A DNA stretch of 64,000 bases, taken from NCBI GenBank assembly GCA_029844215.1, contig CM056728.1:58567789-58631788 (forward strand), written 5' to 3'. The notes beneath the pieces were generated by a model. The model was not told where the DNA came from, ran no database searches, and saw nothing but the letters and a program-made list of their open reading frames with translations. Made by a program: the position numbers and the translations under genes. Below, piece by piece: positions 10,947 through 22,286 of the stretch. Every line of letters starts with the position of its first letter. The first letter of the stretch is position 1. This DNA is from Przewalskia tangutica (lineage: Eukaryota; Streptophyta; Magnoliopsida; Solanales; Solanaceae).

Positions 10947-11135
10947 AACTAGTAAAACGAAGTACGTCAGAGGGGTCCAACTTATCACACAGCTCTAAGG
11001 CACGATCTCAGAATGAGAAGAATGGAAACCAATCCTAAATGTCCTATAGCCTCCTGATTATAGATGTGGTGCACAACACATCGATAATCAAGACTCTACT
11101 AGACACGGTCTGTAGACACTTTCCGAGGACTAACT

Positions 11136-11147
11136 GCTCTGATACCA
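11136..11147 (-). other. Primer-binding site, initiator Met-tRNA (element B)
   Basis: GCTCTGATACCA on the plus strand is TGGTATCAGAGC on the element strand, four bases inside the 5' LTR boundary at 11152. It confirms the minus orientation of B. Confidence 0.95.
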
Positions 11148-11151
11148 CTTT

Positions 11152-11840
11152 TGTCACGACCCGAACCCGGGCCCGTGACTGGTGCCTTACCCCGGGCACC
11201 CTAGTGATACAACATCAGAGAAAAACCAGCGGAAATAAAAACTTAAACATTTAAATAGACATGGATCAAGATAAAGAAAATAGGCCAACCAAAACGGTTG
11301 CCTTTCAACATATATATATAGACATTTGAACAGTTACAATCCTTACAACCCTGCCCACAACAGTGCTACAGACCTCTAAGATTTTTACAACAACTATGAC
11401 GGGACAGGGCCCCGCCATACCCCTGAATGTACAAGAACCTACAGACTCAGGGTAACATACCAAAGATAAGCCTCCGAAGGAACGGAGCTTCCCAATACGC
11501 TGAAATGTGATCCTAAACGCGGGGATCGGCGGTAGATGTACTTCTGCGGCATGAGCAGCCCACGAAGGAGGTCGATCTAACAGTACCAAGTATGTGGCGA
11601 AAAATCGTTGTAAATGAAATCATAATAGTCTATATAAAGCAGGAGACATGTATGATAACCAAACTACAGTACACACATATAACAGTTATATCAAGTCAGG
11701 GTCTCACGCCCTCCAAGTCATTACTCAAATATAATTATGGGTCTCACGCCCACAACATCAATCATGCCCGTGGAATACCTTCCTCACTGCCGGCAGTCTA
11801 TGATATGATAACACCAAGAAGTACACCTGAACACCAAGTC
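11152..11840 (-). mobile_element. 5' LTR of element B, truncated
   Basis: It starts TGTCACGACCCGAACCC as at 5416 and tracks that LTR closely for about 690 bp, to ACACCAAGTC. It then jumps without a proper LTR end into plus-strand LTR sequence that matches A. The remaining 2.8 kb of this LTR, including its promoter, is missing. Confidence 0.88.
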
Positions 11841-12248
11841 ATTCGGGGGGCTGCGTTCATGCCGCAGGTAAGGGCAAGCAGGTGCTAGATCCACATCCTT
11901 AGGATCTTTGCTTTGGTGTCGGGAGCTCCATCTTCTCCGGAGGCTCTACTTTTTGGGTATGATCTCCCTGTATTGTAGATAGTTTTGTACATTCAGGGTA
12001 TGGCGGGGCCCTATCCCGCCATAGTTGTTTACTTCCTTAGAGGTCTGTAGTCCTATTGTACAGTTGGGATGTAACTGCAAAACTTGGGTTATATATATAT
12101 GCCGAAAGGCAAGCTTTTCATCAGATAAACTGTTTCTCTTTTCATAATGTTTCTTGTCTTGTCTTATGTTCCGCTGATTACTCTGATGTATGACTACTTG
12201 GGTGCCCGGGTAAGGCACCAGTCACGGGCCCCGGAACGGGTCGTGACA
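11841..12248 (+). mobile_element. Terminal piece of the 3' LTR of element A
   Basis: The sequence from TTCGGGGGGCTGCG to GGTCGTGACA (12248) is nearly identical to 2569-2978, including the unusual segment GGGCAAGCAGGTGCTAGATC found in no other copy here. It is therefore A's other LTR, cut at its left by a deletion. The right flank (12249) is interior LTR sequence of K. Confidence 0.85.
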
Positions 12249-14203
12249 TTAAGAGAGATAAAAAGAATGATTTATTAATTTCAGAAGTTAAGAGACTTGA
12301 TCTTAAAAGATAAGAGACTTGACTTAAATGAATTAATATGAATTTTGTGTGAAAGCTCATTCGTGAGTAATGAGTACTTGGTTTTTAAAAGGAATAATGT
12401 TTTTTTTACTGATTTCGGAAATCAGAATAAGTATCGCACAAACCACAGCAGCGCTAATAAAGGGAAATGTATTGACTAATGAAGTATTATTAAAACCAGT
12501 AGAAACCTCCATCTGCATAGAAGCTAAGATGAGACAAAATGATATTACATTTTCTAGATTATGGCTGCTTTAATAAGATTGTTATAAACAAGAATAACCT
12601 ACTCACATATAAGACATATGTTTCTCAAATTGTTTTAAAGGAGAATTTTATTCTTAAGTGATTAAGACTATGAACTACGAAACCTTTCGAAAAATGAGAA
12701 ACTTGAGCATTTGAAATTAGGCAAACTTGAACGTTTGGAAAATAATGTTGTTACTTGATTTTACAAAGGGAAGTGTTTTGGTTTACTTAAAAAGATAGTC
12801 ACTCTATTTTTATACTACGGGTCTGTGTGACTTTTGTGAAAGTAACGTATCTTTTAAAGAGTTAATGTATGAAGTACTTTGGGGATAAAAACCCGAACTT
12901 GTTTAACATAAAGTAGAAAGTACCTTGTGTGAATAACTTGATTGTGTTGGTTTGTGATAGCCTTGTAATACTTTCTTGTTGGTTTGATAAGTAAACATGT
13001 TAGGATGCTACGTGTGTTAGTATCTTGTGATGTTTGTGTAAAGGGGTTTCCCTCGATCGCGCTTATGTTGTTTAACGATCAGCCGTTATGTTGGTATTGT
13101 ACCACTCACCTTGACATGATCCCGGGGGTTAAGCTGCCCTCCGATGCGGGGTATATCTCAGGCGGTCTGGGACCATGATTCGAGAATACCTCATGCGGGT
13201 CCAGGGGACCTATGCGGAGCTACGAGAGTTCCAGGTTAGTGTGCGGGGTTATACCTCATGCGGTCTATGTGGCCATGCGGACTGCGAGTCCAGGACGATG
13301 CCGGGGAGTAGCTACCCTCGATGCGGGGAATACCTCATGCGGGCCATTGGAGTGGCCTATGCGAGTGCGGGAAGTTCGTGGCTAGACGCGCACATTAGAT
13401 CTGCGGCGAGTGGCCAACTTTGATCATGTGACGGTCTAGACAGATCTCATGATACAGTTTATGACCTTGTTGGTACTGTGGGTTTTAGTAGTCGGCTATG
13501 CCTTCGTACTTACCCCGTACGGTTTTATGATGACACAGGTGGGACCTGGTGTTCATGTGTATTCCTTGGTGCTTTTATATCATAGACTGCCGGCAGTGAG
13601 GAAGGTATTCCACGGGCATGATTGATGTTGTGGGCGTGAGACCCATAGTTATATTTGAGTGATGACTTTGAGGCGTGAGTCACGACTTGACATATTCGCT
13701 TATTTATTGTGAGCTGTAGTTTGGTTATCATACATGTCTCTGTTTTATATAGACTACTATGATTTCATTTACTGATATTTCGATTTCACATACTTGGTAC
13801 TGTTATCGACCTCGCCCGGCTGCGTTCATCTGCGCAGTGAGGTACACGATCATCGATCCTCGCTCTTAGGATCACGATTCAGCGTTTTGGGAAGCTCTGT
13901 TTCTCGGGAGGCTTATCGATGGTATAGTCCTGTCGTTGTAGGTACTTACATTCAGGTATGGCGGGCCCCGTCCCGCCATTGTTGTCATATCATTCTTAGA
14001 GTGTAATCTTTGTTGTGGGCAGAGTTGTAAAAAGGGATGTAACTGTTCTAGTTGTTATATATATATGCCGCAAGGCAAGTTTTCTCAGAAGAACTGTTTT
14101 TATTTCATGTCTTGTTTTATTTTTCCGCTGATTACTCTGATGTATGTCTACTTGGGTGCCCGGGGTAAGGCACCAGTCACGGGCCCGGGTTCGGGTCGTG
14201 ACA
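12249..14203 (+). mobile_element. LTR of element K (3' part)
   Basis: This is plus-strand lineage 1 LTR interior beginning TTAAGAGAGATAAAAAG and ending GGTCGTGACA at 14203. The left edge is the A insertion; the first half of the LTR should lie left of the window. It holds a GATGCGGGG/ATACCTCATGCGG array (13130-13400) and conserved stem-loops (near 13957-13979 and 14155-14175). What follows (14204) is minus-strand LTR interior, so K lies inside E. No gene is seen. Confidence 0.82.
13130..13400 (+). repeat. Degenerate GC-rich minisatellite in LTR (K)
   Basis: Units with CGATGCGGGGAATACCTCATG, GTGGCCATGCGGACTGCG and GAGTYCAGG segments, at the same LTR position as the array at 2090-2355. Confidence 0.7.
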
Positions 14204-15091
14204 ACCTCGATAAGCCCAAAATTATCCAAGATTTAATTTCGATCCTGAGCAACGTTTAGCTCCTACTCTGGGTGCTCCAACCCGCTCCAAACAACCTTTA
14301 GAAGTTCCCAACCCACTTCTACTAATACTTCAACCAACTATGAAGTTTTTCCTTAGGGTTTCGTTTGTGACTGAAGGGAAGTATAGTAGTATTTCTGGGC
14401 TTTTAGTATAGGGGTAACCTTGGAATACTACAAGGTATTTGGGCCAAGGTATTTTGGAATAGTAACAATACTTGGAGAATACTTTTCTACCAAGGGGTAT
14501 TTCACGAGAACAACTAGGAAAAGGGGGGGGATGTTTCGGCCAAGGCTTCACAAAGGGGGAGGGGGTGTTTCGGCTAGCTCTACTAGGAAGGGGGGGAGGC
14601 TTGGACGAAAACTACAACTAAGAGGGGGAGGATTTTAAGACTTGGAAAATGTTTGTAGATGAAGAAGTCTTCAACTAAGGGGGGGGGGTATTTATAGGCC
14701 AATCAATGGCCAAGATTAAGGCAAGTGGAGGGCAAGTGGAGGGTGGAGATTTGGGAAAGTGTACCTTATCCATCTACCACAAAATATCACAAAAATATCC
14801 TACCTAATCCTTGACCAAAAACGTTCCAAGAATGGCCACAATGCCGTCCACTTGAGGGTGACACTTGTCACCCTCTCGTTAGTCCAAAATATTTCATCTC
14901 TCGGAAAAATCCGCAAAAATAATAAATGTCGCAACCGTAATTTTCCCTTCGCAAGGTCCGGAAAACGTTTCGTCGGAAAACAATTCTTTTCGGGGGTTGT
15001 GCACAAATTTCGACCCTTATGCCTACTTAAGGCTTTGAACTTTTGTACGTACGCCTTCACGTACATACTCTGGAAAATACGGGGTATAACA
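14204..15091 (-). mobile_element. LTR of element E (5' part)
   Basis: It begins ACCTCGATAAGCCC, the splice-donor-like site cut by the K insertion (probable target site ACCTC, 14204-14208), and ends GGGGTATAACA at 15091. It contains the TTCCTTAGGGTTTCG block, G-rich tracts and a TATA box at 14689-14698. After 15091 comes GTAGACATATTATGATGC, which in the intact LTR of D is preceded by GATAA, so E inserted into D's 5' LTR with probable target site GTAGA. Confidence 0.85.
14689..14698 (-). promoter_or_regulatory. Probable LTR TATA box (element E)
   Basis: CCTATAAATA on the element strand, about 400 bp from the LTR start at 15091, followed by a run of C. Confidence 0.6.
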
Positions 15092-16351
15092 GTAGACATA
15101 TTATGATGCTACGTGTGTTAGTGTCTTGTAACGTTTGTGTAAAGGGGGTTCCCTTGTAGTGCTTATGTTGTTTAACGATAAGCAGTTGTGCTGATATTAT
15201 ATCACTTACACCGCTGACTTGAAATTAGAGGTTAGCGCCCCGATCGAGAATACCTCATGCGATGCGTGTGACTATGTGGAGTCGCGGGAGTTCGAGATTG
15301 ATCATTCCGGGTGTATTATCCCGATGCGAGGAATGCCTCATGCGGTCTGTGTGACTATGCGATCTATGTGACTATGCGGACTGCGGGAGTCCAGGAGGAT
15401 GCCGCGGGTTATCTACCCCCGATGCGAGGAATACCTCATGCGGGCCTATGTGTGGCCTATGCGGAGCTGCGGTAAGTTCCAGGATTAGACGCGCACATTG
15501 ATACTGAGGGCGAGTGGCCAGGTTCGATCATGTGGTGCGGTCTAGAAAGACCTCGTGATACAGTTTTATAGCATTGTTGGTACTGTGGGTTTTAGTAGTC
15601 GGCTATGCCTTCGTACTTACCGTCACGGTTTTATTATGACACAGGTGGGACCTGGTGTTCATGTGTATTCCTTGGTGCTTTTATATCATGGACTGCCGGC
15701 AGTGAGGAAGGAATTCCACGGGCATGATTGATATTGTGGGCATGAGACCCATGGTTATATTTGAGTGATGACTTTAAGGGCGTGAGTCCCTGACTTGACA
15801 TGACTGCTTACATATTGTGTATCGTAAATTGGTTATCATATATGTCTTCTATTTTATATATCGTTATGATTTCATTCTGATATTTTCAGTTTCACATACT
15901 TGGTACCTGTTGTACTGACCTCCTTCGGGGGGCTGCGTTCATGCCGCAGGTAGAAGTACACCAGTCGTCGATCCTCGCTCTTAGGATCACAGTTCAGCGT
16001 TTTGGGAAGCTCCGTTTCTCCGGAGGCTTATCTTGGGTATAGTCCCCTGTCGTTGTAGGTACTTACATTCAGGGGTATGGCGGGGCCCTGTCCCGTCGTT
16101 GTTGTTATAACATTCTTAAGTGCATGAATCTTTGTTGTGGCGTAGTTTGTAAAGGGATGTAACTGTTCGGGTTCAAGTTTTATTTATATATTCAGAAAGG
16201 TAACCGTTTTGGTTAGCCTGTTTTTCTTATTTCATTATTGTATATCTTGTTTCATGTGTATGTTTTTATTTCCGCTGATTTTCTCTGATGTTGTATCACT
16301 AGGGTGCCCGGGGTAAGGCACCAGTCGCGGGCCCGGGGTCGGGTCGTGACA
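15092..16351 (+). mobile_element. 5' LTR of element D (3' part)
   Basis: It is colinear with 30324-31572 (the other LTR of D) and ends GGTCGTGACA at 16351, followed by a primer-binding site. The first 2 kb is missing on the left because E is inserted there. A GATGCGAGGAATACCTCATG array lies at 15230-15490. Confidence 0.9.
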
Positions 16352-16355
16352 AAAG

Positions 16356-16367
16356 TGGTATCAGAGC
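16356..16367 (+). other. Primer-binding site, initiator Met-tRNA (element D)
   Basis: TGGTATCAGAGC four bases after the LTR end at 16351, as in A. Confidence 0.95.
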
Positions 16368-16556
16368 AGTTAATCCTCGGAAAGTGTCTACAGACCGTAT
16401 CTAGTAGAGTCTTGATTATCGGTGTGTTGTGCACCACACCTATAATCAGGAGGCTGCAGGATATTTAGGATTGGTTTCCATTCTTCTCACTCTGAGATCG
16501 TGCCTTAGAGCTGTGTTATAAGTTGGACTCCCTCTGACGTATTCTTTTCACCCGTT

Positions 16557-16691
16557 ATGCCTCTACGCAAGGCAACCAGAGCCCAGAAGGCGGCGCAGGA
16601 GAGCTGCGAGTAGAGCACAGAGGGTTACCAGGGCACGGGCCCAGTCATTATCTTAGACATCGCTTCATTTGGGGAGTTCTGCGACGCCACT
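16557..16691 (+). pseudogene. gag: gag start of element D, interrupted by C
   Basis: ATG at 16557 opens M-P-L-R-K-A-T-R-A-Q-K, the family gag start, about 200 bp after the primer site as in the other copies. After 45 codons the sequence meets the LTR of C at 16692; the last five bases, CCACT, are repeated at 25553. The reading resumes at 25558 and the relic ends near 26756. Confidence 0.85.
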
Positions 16692-17393
16692 TGTCACGAC
16701 CCGAACCAGGGCCCGTGACTGGTGCCTTACCCGGGCACCCAAGTAGTCATACATCAGAGTAAATCAGCGGAAATAAAACTTAAACATGAAACAAGATATA
16801 TGATCATAAAACAGGCCAACCAAACGGTTACCTTCCAATAAAATATGTATACAAATCTTTTCAAAACGAACAGTTTAATCCTTTTTACAAACCCTGCCCA
16901 CAACAGTACTACAGACCTCTAAGAGTTTTTATACAACATGACGGGACAGGGCCCCGCCATACCCCTGAATGTACAAGAACCTACAACTCAGGGTAACATA
17001 CCAAAAGATAAGCCTCCGGAGAAACGGAGCTTCCCAACGCTGAACTGTGATCCTAAGAGCGAGGATCAACATCGGTGTACTCTACTGCGGCATGAACGCA
17101 GCCGAGGAGGTCGATAACAGTACCAAATATGTGGCGAAAATACTGTAAATGAAATCATAGCAGTCTATATAAAGCAGGAGACATGTATGATAACCAAACT
17201 ACAGTCCACAATAAACAAGCAGTCATGTAAGTCAGGGACTCACGCCCTCAGAGTCATCACTCAAATATAATTATGGGTCTCACGCCCGCAACATCAATCA
17301 TGCCCGTGGAATACCTTCCTCACTGCCGGCAGTCTATGATATAATAACACCAAGGAGTACATATGAACACCAAGTCCTACCTGATGCCAAAGC

Positions 17394-17655
17394 CGTACTA
17401 ACAATACTATACAACCAAATCACGAAGCTGACACGGGGCAAGTACGAAAGCCGACTACCAGATACCAAGGCCGTGTCACGTAGCTGACCGGGGCAAGTAC
17501 GAGGGCTAACTACCAGGTACCAAGGCCGTGTCACGAGACTTCGTCACTACACTGAACGGGGCAAGTGCGAGGGCTAACTACCAGGTACCAAGGCCGAATC
17601 AGCCACGAGACGGGGCAAGTACGAAAGCCGACCACCAGATACCAAGGCCGATCAG
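17394..17655. repeat. Imperfect 55-68 bp tandem repeat, four units, in C LTR
   Basis: Each unit carries GGGGCAAGTACGA, GCYRACTACCAG and TACCAAGGCCG. The array falls in the LTR segment where B has a 70-bp array and N a 48-bp array. The paired LTR (about 22990-23220) has the same array with several small deletions. Confidence 0.85.
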
Positions 17656-19586
17656 TAAAACCTCATGGAGAGCTAGTCCATGGAATAACACTATCAACAG
17701 GGAAATGAACCCTCATCATGGCCGCATACCCGTGGACCATCCATCGAGTCAGTATGCCCATGGACTATCATAGTGGAAGCATACCCGTGGGCCACCCATC
17801 GTGTCAGTATGTCCAAAATGATCCAGAATAACACGACCGGCCCTCCATTCGAGAGACGCGGTAACATAAGAATACAACACTTGCACAACAAGGCTATCAC
17901 ACGCAAACATAAGCAAGTTACATACAACTCAAGGTACTTTTCATTTTATGCCAAGGTCCAGGTTTTAACCCCAAAGTACTACGTATGTTAAACTCTTTTT
18001 AAAGGATCCATTTCTTTTACAAAGGTCACCCGATACCCGCAGTATAGAGTGACTAACATCTTTTAAGTACACCAAAACAATTTCCATACTTTCCTTTTAA
18101 AACCAAATTAAGGCAATACCATGCCTTCTTTAGAGACCCAAACACTTCTCCTTTTAAAGTCAAGTTACCACTTTAAAACCAATGATAAAACCATTCTTTC
18201 GCTTTCATAAAGTCGTTATAACTAACTTCCCATAAAGCTGTTATAACACTTTATGTTTTAAACCAATTTTTAAGAAAAAACAATGCCTTTTTTTTAAACC
18301 AAAAACTCTTTAATTTCCTCAAGTCTCTTTTAGAAATTAAGTTCCTTACTTATTCTCATTTCCGAAATCAGTAAAACATTATTCTTTAAAAACCAAGTAC
18401 TCATTACTCACGAATGAGGTTTCACACTTCTTAACAACTTTCACATCAATTAAGTAAAGTCTCTTATCTTTTAAGATTAAGTCTCTTAACTTCTAAAATC
18501 AATAACCATTCTTTTATCCTTCTTAAGCTGTTATACCTAACTTCCCATAAAGCTAGTATAACTCTTACACTTTCAAAACCAAGTATTACTCTTCTTTCAA
18601 AAAAAAACGATTCTTAATTCTTTTGAAATACTTCAAAGTTCCTATCATTCAGGCTTAAGTCAAAAGACATTGCCGTAAAACTACATTCAGTTAACACACG
18701 TACGTCTACCGTACTATATATATTCTTTTAAAATATCATGCTCAAGAGTATAGGAAGAATCACATACCTCGCGACGATTATCGACTATTAGCAAATAGCT
18801 CCAAAGTACTGTAATCCTGCTAGCCTTTTCCACCCTTCGAGTAGAATTCGCTACTCGCAGTACTTCAACCTATAACGGTTATACAAGTCTATCAATGTCT
18901 AGACTACTCGGTAGAATAAATCTAGATACAAGATTCTTACGGAAAATTGGGCGACTTCCACCGTCACAAACTTCACAAGTCTCATCAGAATACGGTCTAT
19001 GTAAGTTCAATTCCCTTCTTATATACCTTCCTGGTATATAACTTATACTTAATTCTTATACTTCAACAGTATGTAAACTTAATTACAAAAGAAGGTCAAT
19101 CGTATTTACCTCGATAAGCCCAAAATTATCCAAGTTTAAATGTCGATCCTGAGCAACGTTTAGCTCCAACTCTGGGCGCTCCAACCCGCTCCAAACAACC
19201 CTTAGAAGTTCTACACAACTTCTAATTAATACTTCAACTTGCTATGAAGATTTTCCTTAGGGTTTTGGTTTGAGACTAAAAGGACAAAAGGTAGTATTTT
19301 CGGGCTCTACGTATAGAGGTAACTTTGGAATACTACAAGGTATAAGGCTAAGGTATTTTTGGGGATAACAACAATACTTGGAGAGTATTTCTCTACCAAA
19401 AAGGGGGTATTTTACGAGAACAATACTCAAGAGGGGGGGTGTGCTCTCGGCCAAGGGGCCTTCACAAAGGAGGGGAGGGGTGTGTTTTTGGACGAGAACA
19501 CTACACTAAGGGGGGGGGGGGAGAGAGGGCTTTCAAGACTTGGAAAACATTTTAGGATGAAGAAGTCTTCACAAAGGGGGGGGGGG

Positions 19587-19596
19587 TATTTATAGG
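19587..19596 (-). promoter_or_regulatory. Probable LTR TATA box (C, 3' LTR)
   Basis: CCTATAAATA on the element strand followed by a C-run and GTGAAGACTTCTTCATCC, about 405 bp inside the LTR. Confidence 0.65.
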
Positions 19597-20001
19597 ACAA
19601 CCAAGGGCCAAGATCAAGCCAAGTGGGGGGCAAGTGGAGGGTCAAGATCAAGCCAAGTGCACCCTAACCCTACTCCACAAATCCCTCACAAACATTGACC
19701 CATGAATTAGGCCATGAAACATGCCACGAAAATGGGCACCAATCGGCCAAGGCAAACCGTCCACTTGAGGGTGACAAGTGTCGCCCTCTCGTTGGTCCAA
19801 AATATTTCATCTCTCGGAAAAATCCGCAAAAATTATAAATGACATAGCCGGAATTTTCCCTTCGCAAGTCTTGTAAAACGTTTCGTCGAAAAACAATTCT
19901 TTTCGGCACTTGTGCCCAAATTTCGAACCTTGCCAACTTTAAGGCTTAAATTCCTATACGTACGCCCTCACGTACATACTCTGGAAATACGGGGTATAAC
20001 A

Positions 20002-20784
20002 TTCTCCTCGCAGAAACATTCGTCCGAATGTTCCTTCTCAAGACGGATAACGATAAAGTTCCTCTACAAGTTGCCAACGCCACACCGCCACGAAATAACA
20101 CACGCTCTTCTCCCTTACTCCAAGTGCCCTTCTCGAACACTTTAACTCATCTAGTAAACGTACCACACTTCAGTCATCGCTTTAGTTCCCAAAACTTCGG
20201 AGTCACCACCTCCAAACTTGGTCATCTTACTAGCCTCGATCTTCTTTAAGGCCATTCCCGGCCTTCACGATCCGCTTCTGGTCGAACATATCCACGAACT
20301 CATACGATGGTCATCTAAACTTGGGCCTAGCACCCTCGTGACCCTACCATCTGGCGGGACCACCACGAACTGACCCCACCTCATTCCGGGCTACGGGTTG
20401 ACCCGCAATACGCCCTCTACACGACCCTCCGTCGCGCCAACTCTTGTTCGTCGATACGGAACAATCTTACTAATTCACATCATGAAAGCTACCACTTTCA
20501 TTTTATACAACTCACGGAATTATCCCACAATACATTATACGCAAACCAAGTATCTCGACAAAGACTAATCGTAAAATCTTTTATTCAAGCCGGCCTTACA
20601 TCTAAGGTCTCAACGTGTAATATTCTAAGGTTCATACCTTCCCTGTCCCCACACTTATTCTTTCAACTATCCATGTCTCTAAACCACAATACACACAAAG
20701 CTATCTGTACCTAGTACTCAACATACAATCATCGTATCACGCATGCAAAACTCTAGAGGGTTAAGGATATACCTGAAAAGATAG
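20002..20784 (-). other. Non-coding 3' interior block of element C
   Basis: It aligns with the B block (8982-9772) through the ACATTCGTCCGAATGT palindrome, a conserved middle and GGTATATCCTTAA next to gag. The polypurine tract next to the LTR is damaged here (CTGCGAGGAGAA on the element strand). There is no reading frame of note. Confidence 0.75.
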
Positions 20785-20800
20785 GCGGTTCAAAGGACCG

Positions 20801-22085
20801 CTAAAACTGGGAACTTCCACCGCGACCTCTGCCGTGGCCCGCCGGTGTAAGAACATCCTGCCTAGCTATGGAAGGTGAAGAACCCGCAACTGATCTCGTA
20901 GTCTGTGCTATCCTACCAGTGCTACCCCTGGTCGAACAATCTCTCGCCAGATGGCCCTGTTGGCCGCAAGAATAACAATCTCCCAAGTTAGTACGACACT
21001 CTCCCTTATGAAGTTTTCCACAACGGCCACACTGAGACAAGGGCGACCTCATCCGGCGAGCACTCCTACTCCCCTGAAAATCTAAAACCTGGGAGCCCTG
21101 ACCTGCTCCTGAATATCCCGAAGGTCCCGAAGGCTGTGGAGGACCACTCTGTACTGGCGGAGGTACATAACTAGTCTGCTGCTGAGGTGGTCCGCCTCGA
21201 AAGTTATCAAAGGACCCTGCTGTTCTGGCCCTCTTCTGCTGATCTTGGTCATTCCGTCGACCTCTCCGCTCCTCACATCCAAGTGCATAAGCCTGCATGC
21301 GGGCAATGTCCATGCCCGGCTGAAGAGCTACACCAACAAGCCTCGCCAAGTAGTCATCGAGCCGGTGACGTGGCGGTGCACTCGTCCTCCATATCGCTAC
21401 TAACGCGGGGACATACCGAGCCAATGAGTCGAACTCCACATTGTACTTCAACTGCGCCCGCTTCGCCTCAACACCAAAAATCTGTCGGTCCGAGCCCTCC
21501 TCGCCTGTGGAGGCAAGAAATGTGCAAGAAATGCCTCTGAGAACTCGTTCCATACGGCTGGAAGTGCATTCTCTCCCGACAGCTCGCGAATCAAACGATC
21601 ATTGCAGATCACGCGGCCGATGCGAACCTAAGACCACCGACTCGGTCTCAAGCCTTGATCACTCTCATGATCCGATGTAACTGTCGAATGAACTCCTGCG
21701 GATCATCCTCAGGCCTCGACCCGTAGAACTCTGGCGGGCTACAACTCAGAAAGTCCCGTAGCCTCAAATTATCCGATCTCGGGTGAACCACGGGTGCTAC
21801 TGGAACTGCTGCGTCCAGCCTATCCTCATGTCTGGCCACGATCCTGGCCAGTAACTGGGCCATCTCTTTGTAACCCATCTCCTCTGCTCCGGTGTGGGGT
21901 GGAGGCTCAGTCTTGTGGTCTCATCGACCGCTGCGCCCTAAACTTCTTTGGACGGCGTCAAAACTCGTCGTCAAGCACTATCTCAGTCTTCGACCGGGCT
22001 GCGCCGTCGTACTCCTCTGTATCTCACTAGCAGCTCCCTCGGCTGCCTTGCCCACCTGGGCCCGGGTTGCCTTGCGCGGAGGCAT
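20801..22085 (-). pseudogene. gag: gag of non-autonomous element C
   Basis: The start codon is at 22085 (M-P-P-R-K-A-T). Two long open pieces remain: 21648-21878 with MGYKEMAQLLA and PPEFYGSRPEDDPQEFIRQL, and 20801-21553 (250 residues) with YNVEFDSLARYVPALVA, a Gln/Pro-rich linker and two zinc motifs from about residue 173: CGRCGKLHKGEC and CYSCGQQGHLARDC. It ends GRGRGGSSQF-stop. In gag-pol relatives the Gly/Arg tail continues into the protease; here the homology stops at the pol-loss scar just after the stop. One frameshift near 21600 and one near 21900 disrupt the frame. Function would be capsid assembly with pol supplied in trans. Confidence 0.9.
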
Positions 22086-22087
22086 AA

Positions 22088-22102
22088 CTTGGTAAAAACG
22101 AG
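22088..22102 (-). promoter_or_regulatory. Candidate 3' splice site just before gag ATG (element C)
   Basis: On the element strand a T-rich tract CGTTTTTACCAAG ends in AG two bases before ATG. H keeps a better version, CTTTCCTTTACCAG (40123-40137), and A has CTTTCTATCAG (near 3174). Together with the donor-like site in the LTR it would define an intron of about 2.6 kb. Splicing is inferred. Confidence 0.4.
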
Positions 22103-22274
22103 ATACGTCAGAGGGGTCCAACTTACAACACAGCTCTAAGGCACGATCTCAGAATGAGAAGAAGGGAAACCAATCCTAAATGTCCTGCAGCCCTCGATTA
22201 TAGATGTGGTGCACAACACACCGATAATCAAGACTTACTAGACACGATGCGTAGACACTTTCCGAGGATTAATC

Positions 22275-22286
22275 GCTCGATACCAC
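22275..22286 (-). other. Primer-binding site, degenerate (element C)
   Basis: On the element strand TGGTATCGAGCG lies next to the 5' LTR. It is the initiator-Met site with one base lost relative to A, B and D (TGGTATCAGAGC). The loss may be real decay or a consensus error, since neighbouring sites show similar one-base losses. Confidence 0.7.

Larger units (their letters stand above)
16692..20001 (-). mobile_element. 3' LTR of element C (complete)
   Basis: TGTCACGACC to GGGGTATAACA, 3310 bp, flanked on the left by the target site CCACT (16687-16691). It pairs with the LTR at 22290-25552. The two are nearly identical over AT-rich parts, with small indels concentrated in GC-rich parts, so the insertion looks young. 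It contains a repeat array (17394-17655), one copy of the 28-base motif (18649), a donor-like site (19104-19112) and a TATA box (19587-19596). Confidence 0.96.
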
